A stretch of DNA of 64,000 nt from Silvibacterium bohemicum (GTDB lineage: Bacteria; Acidobacteriota; Terriglobia; Terriglobales; Acidobacteriaceae). Every line of letters starts with the position of its first letter. Positions within the stretch are counted from its first letter, which is position 1. The translations under genes were made by a program, and so were the position numbers. The stretch is taken from assembly GCF_001006305.1 (NCBI RefSeq), contig NZ_LBHJ01000008.1:1-64000 (forward strand), in the 5' to 3' direction. Below, piece by piece: positions 29,701-38,055 of this stretch. Below the pieces are notes generated by a model. The model did no database searches and was not told the origin of the DNA. It was given only the letters and a program-made list of their open reading frames with translations.

Positions 29701-30708
29701 GGTGTTTCCGCTTACGACGCCTTCCAGACCCATGCTGAAAAGCGCATGAGCCATGGCGTGCAGGTGGGAGCCTCATACACCTATTCGCACACCCTCGACG
29801 AACAGTCCGATGTAGGACTCTTCTTCACCGGCGACAACCCGAGTAATCTCCGTAGCTCCTATGCTTCGTCGGACTTCGACCGGACGCACATCATCACCTT
29901 CAATTACGTCTTCGCACTGCCCAATCTGGAGCACCGTAGGAATCTGATCAGCTACGCCACGAATGGATGGTCACTGATCGGCCTGACTGTATTGCAGAGC
30001 GGACAGCCGTTCAGCATCTATGACTTCTCAGGTTCGGTAGGCAGCCAATACTTCGGCAACAACATCGAGCTGATCAACCCTGTTCTGCCTCTGGCTCCGG
30101 GAGTCACACCGCACCAGGCGAAGACCGGACATTCCGGCGCCTTCTTCAATTCCAACAACCCGCTTTCCTCATCACTCAATCCGACCAAGTTCCAGATCCC
30201 GTTGGTCAACCCGGGCAGCAACGGTGTTCCCAGCTGCGATCCCAGCGGCGGTCCTGGAGGCGGTCCTCTCTGCGACGTATACGAAACGAGTTTCGTACCT
30301 GGACAGCGTAATATCTTCCGCCAGGCCTTCCAGAAGCGTGCAGATATCTCACTGCAAAAGGTCACGAAGATTTCCGAGAGGGTGTCAGCTCGTTACACCT
30401 TCGATGTCTACAACCTCACCAATACGCCCAGCTTCGATATCCCGACCAACAACATCACTCTCAATCCTGAGTTCGGTGAGCTGAATGGAAACGAATCCGG
30501 AAACCAGGTGCAGCCGGGTACAGCGAACACGGGTGGACCGGCTACCGTAACCACGCCAACCGGCTCTGCAACCTGTCAGGGAGCGTCGCCGAACTGCGCT
30601 TACCAGCTCTATACCACTCCGGGCGCCAAGTCCAACTCACTCGGTGCGGTCAAGAACACCATCGGCAGCCCGCGCATCGTCCAGATGTCGCTCCACGTCA
30701 ACTTCTAA
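26761..30708 (+). CDS. Oar-like TonB-dependent receptor with carboxypeptidase-regulatory domain
   Basis: 1315 residues. Signal peptide to about residue 31 (...SWAQ), then a carboxypeptidase-regulatory domain (about 32-120: GTINGTVTDKSGAAVGEATVTV...GYFEILNLPIGPYTVS). The plug (about 130-290) includes FTVNGVDVTN and QELRVNTSMYDAQQG, and a very long beta-barrel ends in the C-terminal Phe (SLHVNF) expected for BAM recognition. This is the expanded acidobacterial family used for polymer-derived nutrients or surface functions; the ligand is unknown. GAGG lies 8 bases before the ATG. It is monocistronic, with a terminator at 30731. Confidence 0.92.
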   Translation: MNFLMRTRAFLLLFLIVGVSLAVAPRSWAQQTLGTINGTVTDKSGAAVGEATVTVTGDTTGLTRSAKTQKNGYFEILNLPIGPYTVSISHDGFDTTNIPAITVQEARASTVNTELKVGRASESVTVIENPMLNATDTTNGYTLDRAQIEATPLATGSFTQLAILAPGVSAELLGGTGSNAGLGNQPIWANGQRDTSNTFTVNGVDVTNLFNGKSSSQSESQRNNFNIGESGQPGGSDQTSTSVAGSNGNGLASPPPDFIQELRVNTSMYDAQQGTTSGAHIDVNTISGGNKFHGTAWGTRGTDWLNADPFFFKQDGLATPQLHRFTAGGTASGPIIKDKLFFFLGYQHTGSDDQFAGVSQFQVPFGLTDDRSTAGITAALQSYYTQSGTKYTPIAKYNSAAVALLNAKLPDGSFLFPSAGANAQAQLTADNPDVTLSSTSTFKADQADASLDYSLSSIDHLSAKYFYQHSPAFAPFGVSSTEGFPQNEDSGAQVAALSNNIVLGPKINWEQRLGFSRQKVFSNFNPQLGANQGGITIPGFNNFPGLELKDFAYSSSKTVDAGPESAFVDAGYFENRLSPSSNVIFTSGSHTISAGANYNYNQLNIRNNRGGFSELETKNFPSFLSGKLSDGTILLGDSQRYYRSHDIGAYVQDKWQARSNLSITAGLRYDFNGPLTEKYGNLFNFDPALYSATDSVVTNSGFICAGNNKNCATPGVSDSTLKGRQWGIAPRVGFAYAPPWNQGKVIIRGGFGINYDRGELFQYLSPPAGQGIGGPFGVTEEAPLASYQNFSGTLDAPFGTKPLPPGGVPAGSSITQYFNSVLPTANQIKNACTAANVYNSSSFACSAIPYVIGDYDVNNKLPYAENWSLDFQWQPRSDLALTFGYVGNRGRHAVIPLPFNEPQIATPTHAINGETASYGYQVLAATPTTSCPNPYPAKSSQFSNGCALSTEPYNTFSGGNVDLRVPFVGYDPNSTQFKAAGVSAYDAFQTHAEKRMSHGVQVGASYTYSHTLDEQSDVGLFFTGDNPSNLRSSYASSDFDRTHIITFNYVFALPNLEHRRNLISYATNGWSLIGLTVLQSGQPFSIYDFSGSVGSQYFGNNIELINPVLPLAPGVTPHQAKTGHSGAFFNSNNPLSSSLNPTKFQIPLVNPGSNGVPSCDPSGGPGGGPLCDVYETSFVPGQRNIFRQAFQKRADISLQKVTKISERVSARYTFDVYNLTNTPSFDIPTNNITLNPEFGELNGNESGNQVQPGTANTGGPATVTTPTGSATCQGASPNCAYQLYTTPGAKSNSLGAVKNTIGSPRIVQMSLHVNF

Positions 30709-30728
30709 CCTGTTTCTCTTCTTACCGA

Positions 30729-30757
30729 GGGCCGGCCATGTGCCGGCTCTTTTCTTT
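30729..30757 (+). terminator. Terminator after the Oar-like receptor
   Basis: GCCGGC (30731-30736) pairs with GCCGGC (30742-30747) across a 5-base loop, extended by GAG/CTC, followed by TCTTTTCTTT. Confidence 0.8.
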
Positions 30758-30868
30758 GCGGGGGAACCTTGCACATGCTGCTGGCGTATTCTTCGAGTGC
30801 GGGCCAGCGCCGATACGTTTTATCGCGTCTAAGCTAAGTGGTTCGCCACGCATGATGAAGGAGAAAGT

Positions 30869-31702
30869 ATGACCCCGCAGGAAGCGCAGATGTTGCAGGA
30901 TTTAGTGAACAAGGTAGAGAGCACTCAGCTCTCCGAGAAGGACCCGGATGCCGAGGCGCTTCTCAATGACGGATTGGCGCGCGATCCCGATGCCCTCTAC
31001 AAGCTGGCGCAGACCGTGCTGGTGCAGAATTTGGCCCTGAATCAGGCGCGTGCGCAGTTGCAGGCGCAGTCGGATCAGCTTCGCCAGCAGCTGGCGCCTC
31101 CACAGCAACAGCCGGCCCGCGCCACTAGCTTTTTAGGCAGCCTGTTGCATCGCCAGCCGGCCGCAGCGCCGCCTCCGAATCAAGCCCCGCAGTATGCTCC
31201 GCCGCAATACCAGACGGTGCCGCAGTATTCCTCCATTCCACAGGCGGGACAGCAAGTGGTCTATGAGCAGGCACCCAGCAGCGGCGCAGGCAGTTTTCTG
31301 CGCTCGGCCGCGACGACGGCAGCGGGTGTTGCTGCAGGCGCATTGGCCTTCGAGGGGATCGAGTCGCTGATTCATGGCGGTCACGAAGGCGGATTCTTTG
31401 GCGGTGGTCCGGGCTACGGCGGTGGAGGATACGGTGGCTACGGCATGGGCGGCGGCGCGCCGGTCGAAGAGACGGTCAACAACTACTACGGCGATCCGAA
31501 CTCGCAGGGCGGTTATACGGATGGCCCCGATATGCAGCCTCAAGGCCCCTATGAAGGCAGCGGCCAGGATCAGGACATGCAGCCGCAGGGACCGTACGAC
31601 GATTCCGGGAATACCGAAGAGGCAAGCTACGACGATCAGGGCATGGATGCCGACATGGGCGACGACGGCGGCGGCAACTACGGCAGCGACGATATGGGCT
31701 AA
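30869..31702 (+). CDS. DUF2076 family protein
   Basis: 277 residues. The N-terminal domain (about 1-75: MTPQEAQMLQDLVNKVEST, then ALNQARAQLQAQ) is the helical DUF2076 signature. A Pro/Gln-rich linker (about 80-140) follows, then a Gly/Ala segment (SAATTAAGVAAGALAFEGIESLI), then a Gly/Asp/Gln-rich low-complexity tail with two near-identical MQPQGPY units. DUF2076 proteins are periplasmic or envelope-associated; function unknown. AAGGAG lies 7 bases before the ATG. A copy of the dispersed repeat follows. Confidence 0.85.
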   Translation: MTPQEAQMLQDLVNKVESTQLSEKDPDAEALLNDGLARDPDALYKLAQTVLVQNLALNQARAQLQAQSDQLRQQLAPPQQQPARATSFLGSLLHRQPAAAPPPNQAPQYAPPQYQTVPQYSSIPQAGQQVVYEQAPSSGAGSFLRSAATTAAGVAAGALAFEGIESLIHGGHEGGFFGGGPGYGGGGYGGYGMGGGAPVEETVNNYYGDPNSQGGYTDGPDMQPQGPYEGSGQDQDMQPQGPYDDSGNTEEASYDDQGMDADMGDDGGGNYGSDDMG

Positions 31703-31729
31703 GGCCAACTCTAGGCCTTGAAACCTCAC

Positions 31730-31820
31730 CGTCATTTTGACGACCAACGAGAGGAAGAATCTCAGCGACTGTATTTTCACGCAGCATCGCGGAGATTCTT
31801 CGCTTCACTCAGAATGATGA
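31730..31820. repeat. GTCATTCTGA dispersed repeat, copy 4
   Basis: Starts CGTCATTTTGACG and ends CACTCAGAATGATGA, with inner halves GGAAGAATCTCAGCG and GGAGATTCTTCGC. Imperfect inverted repeat of about 91 bp between convergent genes. Confidence 0.75.
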
Positions 31821-31852
31821 CTGGAAGCAGTATTAACCGCAGGCGAATCCGG

Positions 31853-32773
31853 TCAGCGTTGGCTAAGCTGGCTGGGTTCCGCCACTGGCGGCTTCAACGT
31901 CAGCAGCAGCTTGACCGCGTCCTGATATCCCCAGCCCGCCGAAACCGGAGCGAAATCAGTTTCGTCCTCAGTGGTGTCGAACTCCAATGATTTCAGCATC
32001 AGCGCTTTACCGTGAAGGTTAAGCTTGAAGTGATACTGCTCCCAATGATCGTTGCCGACATCCTTCTGCTCCACCAGGATTGACCCGCCCTTGTAGAGCT
32101 TGCCCAGAATGCCCCAGCCGAAGTTGACGTAATCGATCAGATGCACGTCGAGCTTGACCATGCGCTCCTGCTGCTGGTCGATCCATAGCTCGCCGGCCAT
32201 GCCTGCATACACTTCCGCCTCGCGGTCCGGAGGATGGAATGCCGGGTTGGGCTTCAGTGAGAGCCTGACCGCTTGGCCGCTCGGGCCCTGCTCCATGCTC
32301 TCGAAGTGATAGAGAAAGGCATCCGGCAGCAGCCGGATCATCTCGTTGGCACGATTGCTGTCCGCCTGTTCCCGCTTGTGGCGATGCTCCTGGACCTCGG
32401 GATGCTGAAGCAGGTTGTTCAGCCGGTCGAGCTCGTCCTGGTTAGCCACTGGTCCCAGAGGATGGCCGTCATATTCAATGAGTCGCGCCACGTCGCCATC
32501 TTTCGTCTCGATAATTTCTTTGGTGGTGACGCGGTTGTTATCAACCTTATGAAGCTTGTAGCGATAGGGATGAGCACCGTTGCCGGGTTTCAGCTCGTTG
32601 GCCACCGCGCGCCGCACCAGGGCCACGGGATCGGCGGCAACCGCATCCTGGGTCATCGCCTGGCCCATCGCAGCCCGGGAGCAGGCGTACAAGGAAAACG
32701 TCAGGCAGAGCAGACTTACGACAATGCTGAATGGAAAAACAGGCCGTTGGATTCTGTCGCCCTTATCTCTCAT
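31853..32773 (-). CDS. Exported protein of unknown function, 306 residues
   Basis: An N-terminal hydrophobic segment (about 14-30) ends at LYAC, a borderline lipobox, so the protein is secreted or lipid-anchored. The mature part has no enzyme motif that I recognise. It has a helical half with HRHKREQADSNRANEMIRLLPDAF and a beta-rich half (ELWIDQQQERMVKLDVHL) that recalls the periplasmic lipoprotein-carrier fold (LolA/RseB-like), but only by pattern. AGGGG lies 5 bases before the ATG. It is convergent with the DUF2076 gene. Confidence 0.6.
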   Translation of the reverse strand: MRDKGDRIQRPVFPFSIVVSLLCLTFSLYACSRAAMGQAMTQDAVAADPVALVRRAVANELKPGNGAHPYRYKLHKVDNNRVTTKEIIETKDGDVARLIEYDGHPLGPVANQDELDRLNNLLQHPEVQEHRHKREQADSNRANEMIRLLPDAFLYHFESMEQGPSGQAVRLSLKPNPAFHPPDREAEVYAGMAGELWIDQQQERMVKLDVHLIDYVNFGWGILGKLYKGGSILVEQKDVGNDHWEQYHFKLNLHGKALMLKSLEFDTTEDETDFAPVSAGWGYQDAVKLLLTLKPPVAEPSQLSQR

Positions 32774-32937
32774 TGACCCCTGATGAAAAACCCGCTTGGT
32801 TGCTTATCTTACGGGCTTTTGCAAATCATCGAACGCTGCAATTTGTTTAGACGCAAGAAACGCCATCGGAGTCTGACCACCCTGACCGGATATACCTATC
32901 GGCAGGGCGGCCCTCGTCTCTCGACTATGTCTTGCGG

Positions 32938-34167
32938 CTACGTCGAATAATCCGCATTGATGCGGACGTACTCTTCCGTGAGATCCGTAGTCCAGAAGCG
33001 GCACTTGCCCTGTCCTATGCCGAGATCGATGCGTATCGTGTATTCGCGATTTTTCAGGTATTCGTGGGCGCGCTGCTTGTCGAAGTCGGGAACGCGTCCG
33101 CCGTTGATGCAAATCTGCTGTTCGCCGAGCCAGATGGCGATACGCTCGGGCTCGATCTGCGCTCCCGAGTATCCGGTTGCCGCCATGAGGCGACCCCAGT
33201 TGGGATCGGAGCCGGCCCAGGCGGTCTTGACCAGTGGCGAATGCGCGATGGCCTTGGCAACCTTGAGCGCATCGGCATCGCTGGTTGCGCCTTCGATCTG
33301 CAATTCGACGACGTGCGTCACGCCTTCGCCGTCATCGACGATCTGCTTCGCCAGCGAGGTGCAGATATCCTGGAGAGCCGCGCGGAATGCCGGATGCTTC
33401 GCATCGACCGCCGCTCCGCTCGCTCCTGAGGCGAGTAAGAGAACGGTGTCGTTGGTCGAAGTATCGCCGTCGATGGAAATGCGGTTGAAGCTGACCTCGA
33501 CCGCATCGTGCAGAAGAGTATTCAGCTCTGCAGGTTCGATGGCGGCATCGGTAAACACGTAGACCAGCATGGTTGCGTGCGGCACCAGCTGGGGATGAAT
33601 CATCCCCGCGCCTTTGGCCACTCCGGCGATCCGCACCGTCCGGTCGCCGACGCTCACCAGCGCATGCGCAACCTTGGGCCGGGTGTCCGTGGTAAGGATG
33701 GCGTTCGCGAATGCGGCAAAGTTCTCGGTGGTCCCGGCAAGCTGACGCTCGACCTCGGGCAGAGCAGCCACCAGCTTCTCCGCAGGCAGCGGCACACCGA
33801 TGATCCCTGTCGAAGAAGGGAAGACCTCATGGCCTTCCGCTCCGAAGGTCCTGGCCGCAGCGGCGCAGACTGTCTCGCATGCCTGCATGCCAATTTCGCC
33901 CGTGGCGCAATTGGCATTGCCCGCATTCACGGCAACGACGCGCACGCGTCCTCCGCTGCGCTGCAAATGGCGGTCTCCAACGTGAATCGGGGCAGCCTTT
34001 ACGTTATTGCCAGTAAACATGGCAGCGGCGCTGGCAGGTTGGTCGGCGACGGCGACCGAGAAATCGGGTCTGCCACTGGGTTTGAGTCCGGCGGTTACGG
34101 CGGCAAAACGAAACCCGCCGGGGAGCGAGTTTTCGGGGAGCAGAGATCTTTGCATCATGGTCTGCAT
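32938..34167 (-). CDS. argJ: Bifunctional ornithine acetyltransferase / N-acetylglutamate synthase
   Basis: Arginine biosynthesis: transfers acetyl from N-acetylornithine to glutamate. 409 residues. The self-cleavage site is Ala198-Thr199 in HPQLVPHATML, where Thr becomes the N-terminal nucleophile of the beta chain. The oxyanion region is SSTGIIG (118-124) and the substrate region is SIDGDTSTNDT. Compared with the usual HPNMATML, there is a small insertion before ATM. No other arg genes are adjacent. It starts 20 bp from the divergent ABC ATPase. Confidence 0.95.
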   Translation of the reverse strand: MQTMMQRSLLPENSLPGGFRFAAVTAGLKPSGRPDFSVAVADQPASAAAMFTGNNVKAAPIHVGDRHLQRSGGRVRVVAVNAGNANCATGEIGMQACETVCAAAARTFGAEGHEVFPSSTGIIGVPLPAEKLVAALPEVERQLAGTTENFAAFANAILTTDTRPKVAHALVSVGDRTVRIAGVAKGAGMIHPQLVPHATMLVYVFTDAAIEPAELNTLLHDAVEVSFNRISIDGDTSTNDTVLLLASGASGAAVDAKHPAFRAALQDICTSLAKQIVDDGEGVTHVVELQIEGATSDADALKVAKAIAHSPLVKTAWAGSDPNWGRLMAATGYSGAQIEPERIAIWLGEQQICINGGRVPDFDKQRAHEYLKNREYTIRIDLGIGQGKCRFWTTDLTEEYVRINADYST

Positions 34168-34187
34168 TTACTTTATCAACTGAAGAG

Positions 34188-34988
34188 ATGACACGTTTGC
34201 AGAGTGCAGAATCCTTACGCTTTCTTGATATGCAGCACGTCGATGTCGCCCGCGGCGAAGCGATCGTGCTGCACGATATCAACCTCAAAATCGATGCCGG
34301 TGAGCACGTCGCCATCCTCGGCCCGAACGGCTGCGGCAAGTCGACGCTGATCAAGACCATCACCTGCGAGTGCTATCCCATCTGCGCGCCGGGGACCAGC
34401 ATCGAGCTTCTGGGCCGCGCGCGGTGGGATGTCTCGCAGCTTCGCCAGCAGCTGGGAGTCGTCGAAGCGCATCTTCCCGGCGAACGCACCGGCGTCACCC
34501 GCGGCATCGATGCAGTGGTGGCCGGCTTCTTCTCGGCTTCGACGCTGTGGCCGAATCTGCACGTCACGCCAGAGATGCGCGAGCGAGCGCACGAGGCGCT
34601 GATCCGCATGGGAGCAACGTATCTGGAACAGAAATTCGTTGGACAGATGTCAGCCGGCGAGCAGCGGCGCATCATGATTGCGCGAGCCCTGGTGCATCGG
34701 CCCGGTATGCTGCTTCTCGACGAGCCCTCGAATGCGCTGGACATTGCCGCGCAGCGTGAGCTGCGCGAGGCGCTGCGGCTGGTGGTGCAACAGGGAACCG
34801 GCGTCATCATGGTGACCCATCATCTCGCCGACATTCTGCCCGAGATGAATCGCGTCATCATGATGCGCGAAGGACGCATTTTCGCCGACGGAACGAAGGC
34901 GGAACTCATCACCGCGCAGAAGCTGCAAGAGCTGTTCGGAGTCGAGGTAACGCTCACCCAACGGGATGGATATTGGCACCACTGGTAA
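34188..34988 (+). CDS. ABC transporter ATP-binding protein
   Basis: 266 residues, one ATPase domain: Walker A GPNGCGKST, signature MSAGEQRR (a variant of LSGGQ), Walker B MLLLDEPSNALD and the switch His in VTHHL. It resembles the FecE/ModF-like or YlmA-like stand-alone ATPases. No permease or binding protein gene lies next to it, so the partner is unknown or the protein acts on ribosomes or other targets. The ATG at 34188 is used; an internal ATG at 34230 is less likely because the beta strand LRFLDM would be cut. Confidence 0.85.
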   Translation: MTRLQSAESLRFLDMQHVDVARGEAIVLHDINLKIDAGEHVAILGPNGCGKSTLIKTITCECYPICAPGTSIELLGRARWDVSQLRQQLGVVEAHLPGERTGVTRGIDAVVAGFFSASTLWPNLHVTPEMRERAHEALIRMGATYLEQKFVGQMSAGEQRRIMIARALVHRPGMLLLDEPSNALDIAAQRELREALRLVVQQGTGVIMVTHHLADILPEMNRVIMMREGRIFADGTKAELITAQKLQELFGVEVTLTQRDGYWHHW

Positions 34989-35013
34989 AGGCAGGGTGTA
35001 GGGAATCGGGATT

Positions 35014-35140
35014 AGGGGGCAGCAAATCAGGGTACAGGGGGCAGCAAACTAGGGTATAGGGGGCAGCAAACTAGGGTATAGGGGATAGGGTTTAGAAGAC
35101 AAGCCTGGTCGGCCGCACTGAACGCTATCCCCTATACCCT
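35014..35140. repeat. Three 22-bp G-rich tandem repeats with inverted C-rich partner
   Basis: Units 35014-35035, 35036-35057 and 35058-35079 share AGGGGGCAGCAAA..AGGGTA. The segment 35073-35088 is perfectly complementary (16 bp) to 35125-35140. C-rich sequence of the inverted type continues to about 35195. The array fills the gap between the ABC ATPase and the convergent tannase gene. Strong GC skew allows hairpin or quadruplex formation and may stop transcription from both sides. Confidence 0.75.
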
Positions 35141-35195
35141 GTTTTCTGCACCCTGAACCCTATCCCCTGTCCCCTGTTTTTCCGCCCCCTACACC

Positions 35196-36839
35196 CTACT
35201 TCTTATCCGCTGTCTTTACGCAGCTGAAGTTCGTTGCATCCGAAGTGTCTCCAGTTCCGTTGTACTTCGGCTCCTTCGGATAGGCGCAGACTGGCCGGGT
35301 CATGGTTAGCTTGGGAGCGCTCTTGCCGTCGCTCTCGATCTTGGCGGCGATAACCTGTTCCGGCGCCATGCCCCCATCGACCCACTGCTCCAGCGCGCGG
35401 TAGATATCGTGCTGGACGTCATCGGGTCCGGTGCCGGGACGCCATCCGAACTGGCCGAAGCTGCTCGCGCCGGGTCCCGCATAGCAATGCTGCATTCCGG
35501 GAACCATGAAGAGGCGGACAAACGAATCCGCATTGCTGTTGGCCTGCTTCACCTGCTGGTAGTAGTCGATGGTGCTGAGCGGCGATATGGCCGGGTCGTT
35601 CCAGCCATGATAGAGGATCAGCTTGCCGCCGCGGCTGGCGAAGGGCTTCAGGTTGGGATCGGTGGCGTTGAGCGCCGTTGCCGTTTTGGCAATCGCGGTT
35701 TTCAGGCCGTCGTCGACGGTGAAAGTTTTAAAGTCCCAGTGCGGGTTGTCGTAGACCATGTTGGAGAAATAGCCGATGCCGTAGCCAGCACCCTGGCTCC
35801 TGCCGGGCTCCGCTCCAAAAATCCATGGCACCCAGCCGTTAGGACCCAGCTCGCCGCCGGGCAGGCCACCCGGATAAATCTGCCGGCCGCTTGAGTCCAG
35901 CGTCGGAGAATAGATGGTCTTCAATATCGCCACCTGAGGAGGCGTCAGGCAGCTGTTCGAATCCTCGCCGGTGCAGGCCAGCATCTCGGGCTTGAAATGG
36001 CAGGTACGTGGATCGTTGACCACGCCGTCCTTTAGCCCATCGTTGGCGTCGCAGGCATCGAGAACGGCCGAAGAAAGGGTGACAAGCTTGGCCGGAGAGA
36101 TGTAGCTTGCGGGATCGGACAGGAGCGCCTGCGTCTTGTGCATGCCGGCGGTGAGGTTGTTGGTCCAGATATAGGCGGGTGCGCCGGCCAGAATGCCGTC
36201 GTAGTCTTCAGGGAAGCGCTGCGCTTCCATGAGCGCCTCGCGGCCGCCGTCTGAACAAGACGCGAAGTAGGAACGCGCCGCCGGCTTGCCGTAGTAGGCG
36301 TCGAGGATGGCCTTGGCGTTGGCGGTCATCTCATGGATGCCGCGATAGCCGAAATCGATGATCTTCTCCGGCTGGTTAAGCGCCCACGCTGCGCCTCGGG
36401 TCGCGTGCCCGGTATCGGTTCCCGCTGTGGCGTAGCCCTGGCTCACAGACAGTGCCAGCAGCGAGTAGTTGATGTCGCCGGCGAAGCCGCCGTTTCCCTG
36501 TCCGCGGAATTTGCTGTTCCAGGCGGCCGCCGACTGGCTGCTTTCCGGCGTACCGTTCAAGGGCAGCCACACTTCAATCTTGATCTCGGAGGCGGGTGTC
36601 GGCGCGGCTTCTACTGCGACCCGGCAGAAGGCGGGAATGTGCTTGTAAATGGCGGCGTCCGCAGGCGAGGCCGCGTCTCCCGGAGGAACGAACTGGCCGG
36701 CTGGGACTTCCTCGGCGAGAAGAACCTTGGTGTGGGGCAGATTCAACTTCGCGAGGTCGGCGCACGACGTCGCCTTCTGACCTAGAGCCGCGGAAGCCAG
36801 CAAAAACGGGGCGATCCCTAAATGTAACCACCGATGCAT
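35196..36839 (-). CDS. Tannase/feruloyl esterase family protein
   Basis: 547 residues with a signal peptide (to about residue 20, ...AALGQ). Catalytic CS-D-HC signature: Cys195-Ser196 (SCSDGG), Asp415 (HGWNDP) and His451-Cys452 (MQHC), with the two Cys expected to form the disulfide joining Ser and His. Lid-domain Cys pairs and a DANDGLKDGVVNDP Ca-binding loop (about 264-277) are present. It hydrolyses ester bonds of gallate or ferulate-type plant compounds in the periplasm or outside. This suits a soil or plant-litter lifestyle. No other hydrolases are clustered with it. Confidence 0.9.
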   Translation of the reverse strand: MHRWLHLGIAPFLLASAALGQKATSCADLAKLNLPHTKVLLAEEVPAGQFVPPGDAASPADAAIYKHIPAFCRVAVEAAPTPASEIKIEVWLPLNGTPESSQSAAAWNSKFRGQGNGGFAGDINYSLLALSVSQGYATAGTDTGHATRGAAWALNQPEKIIDFGYRGIHEMTANAKAILDAYYGKPAARSYFASCSDGGREALMEAQRFPEDYDGILAGAPAYIWTNNLTAGMHKTQALLSDPASYISPAKLVTLSSAVLDACDANDGLKDGVVNDPRTCHFKPEMLACTGEDSNSCLTPPQVAILKTIYSPTLDSSGRQIYPGGLPGGELGPNGWVPWIFGAEPGRSQGAGYGIGYFSNMVYDNPHWDFKTFTVDDGLKTAIAKTATALNATDPNLKPFASRGGKLILYHGWNDPAISPLSTIDYYQQVKQANSNADSFVRLFMVPGMQHCYAGPGASSFGQFGWRPGTGPDDVQHDIYRALEQWVDGGMAPEQVIAAKIESDGKSAPKLTMTRPVCAYPKEPKYNGTGDTSDATNFSCVKTADKK

Positions 36840-36991
36840 TCAATTCCTCCAGGAATGGTAGAGGTATTGAAACATCTTTCATGTCGCGCTGGAATGAATA
36901 CTGCGGCTTCGCATTGGCTGGATGAATCCGTGCGCCGCTTGCCCTGTTGTTGTCATCCCGGCGGTAGCGCAAGCGCCGGTGTTTCCAATCC

Positions 36992-37249
36992 TCAAAGGCT
37001 ATCGGGGCAGGCGCCGAACTTCTGTTCGAGAGCGGTGACATCTTCAGATTTCTTGGATCGCCATGTCTCTTCTTTCCACTTCTTGGCCTCCGGCGAAGCG
37101 TCGGTCTGCAGCTCCTGATAGACGCAGCTAAGGACGCGGTCCAAAGGCTCCTCAACCCAGGTGTTGCCCTGGCCGTGTACGCGGGTTGCGCCCTTCTCCC
37201 AGCCACGCGGGGTGAGATGCCACTCGGTCCACTCTTTTCTTACCGGCAT
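36992..37249 (-). CDS. 85-residue Trp/Lys-rich small protein
   Basis: The ATG at 37249 has AGGAG 6 bases upstream, an excellent site. The protein is cytoplasmic-looking, with MPVRKEWTEWHLTPRGWEKG at the start and a charged C-terminus (WKEETWRSKKSEDVTALEQKF). There are five Trp and two Cys. I recognise no family. It is divergent from the MBL hydrolase (start codons 134 bp apart). Confidence 0.7.
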   Translation of the reverse strand: MPVRKEWTEWHLTPRGWEKGATRVHGQGNTWVEEPLDRVLSCVYQELQTDASPEAKKWKEETWRSKKSEDVTALEQKFGACPDSL

Positions 37250-37383
37250 GTTTGCTCCTGTTCTGTCGTCGATTGCGCACGTTCATTTTAGTGCAATCGG
37301 AGTTCGTTCACGCGAATCGGGCGAAGCCATTTGTACTCCCGGAGCGGCTTTCCAGACAATCCGGTATCGACGACAATGGGCTC

Positions 37384-38016
37384 ATGATCTTTGAGACTTT
37401 TCCGGTAGGCCGGCTGCAATGCAACTGCTCGATTGTGGGCGATGAGACGACACGCGAAGCCATGGTGATCGACCCCGGTGACAACATTCCCGACATCCTG
37501 GCGCGGCTGGCCAAACATAAGCTGACGCTGAAGCAGATCATCATTACCCATGGGCATATCGATCATGTGGGCGGGGCTCTGCAGTTGAAGCGGATAACCG
37601 GCGCACCGGTGCTGATGAACGAGAAGGATATGGAGCTGCTGGAGATTATGGACGTGCAGGCGGGATGGCTGGGCATGACTCCGCCCGAGGTCGCTCCACC
37701 AGATATGAGCGCGGACGATGGCATGGTGGTCGGCATCGCCAACCATGCGGCGCAGGTGATCTATACGCCGGGACATACCCAGGGATCGATCTGCCTGCAC
37801 TTCGCGCCGGAGAAGCTGCTGATCGCGGGGGATACGCTTTTTGCCGGCTCAGTGGGGCGCACCGATCTGCCCGGAGGCAATTCGGCGCAGATTCTGGCCT
37901 CCATCCACAACCGGCTGCTGGTGCTTCCGGAGGAGACGCGCGTCATTCCTGGACACGGATACGAGACCAGCATCGGAGAAGAGCGGGAGAGAAACCCCTT
38001 TCTCCAGGGAGTCTGA
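37384..38016 (+). CDS. Metallo-beta-lactamase-fold hydrolase (glyoxalase II-like)
   Basis: 210 residues. The metal motif HGHIDH is in ITHGHIDHVGG, further ligands are in TPGHTQGS and AGDTLF, and the last His is in PGHGYET. It matches the YcbL/GloB-like group that hydrolyses thioesters such as S-lactoylglutathione, but specificity is uncertain. The ATG at 37384 is chosen because MIFETFPVGRLQCN is the family N-terminus; a frame from 37252 adds 44 unrelated residues. Confidence 0.88.
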   Translation: MIFETFPVGRLQCNCSIVGDETTREAMVIDPGDNIPDILARLAKHKLTLKQIIITHGHIDHVGGALQLKRITGAPVLMNEKDMELLEIMDVQAGWLGMTPPEVAPPDMSADDGMVVGIANHAAQVIYTPGHTQGSICLHFAPEKLLIAGDTLFAGSVGRTDLPGGNSAQILASIHNRLLVLPEETRVIPGHGYETSIGEERERNPFLQGV

Positions 38017-38055
38017 AGAAAGGGATTTTTCTCGGCTCCTATGGCTCCTATGGCT

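Noticed and set aside
35014-35079. CRISPR array
   Set aside because: Units are 22 bp in direct tandem with no spacers and no cas genes nearby.
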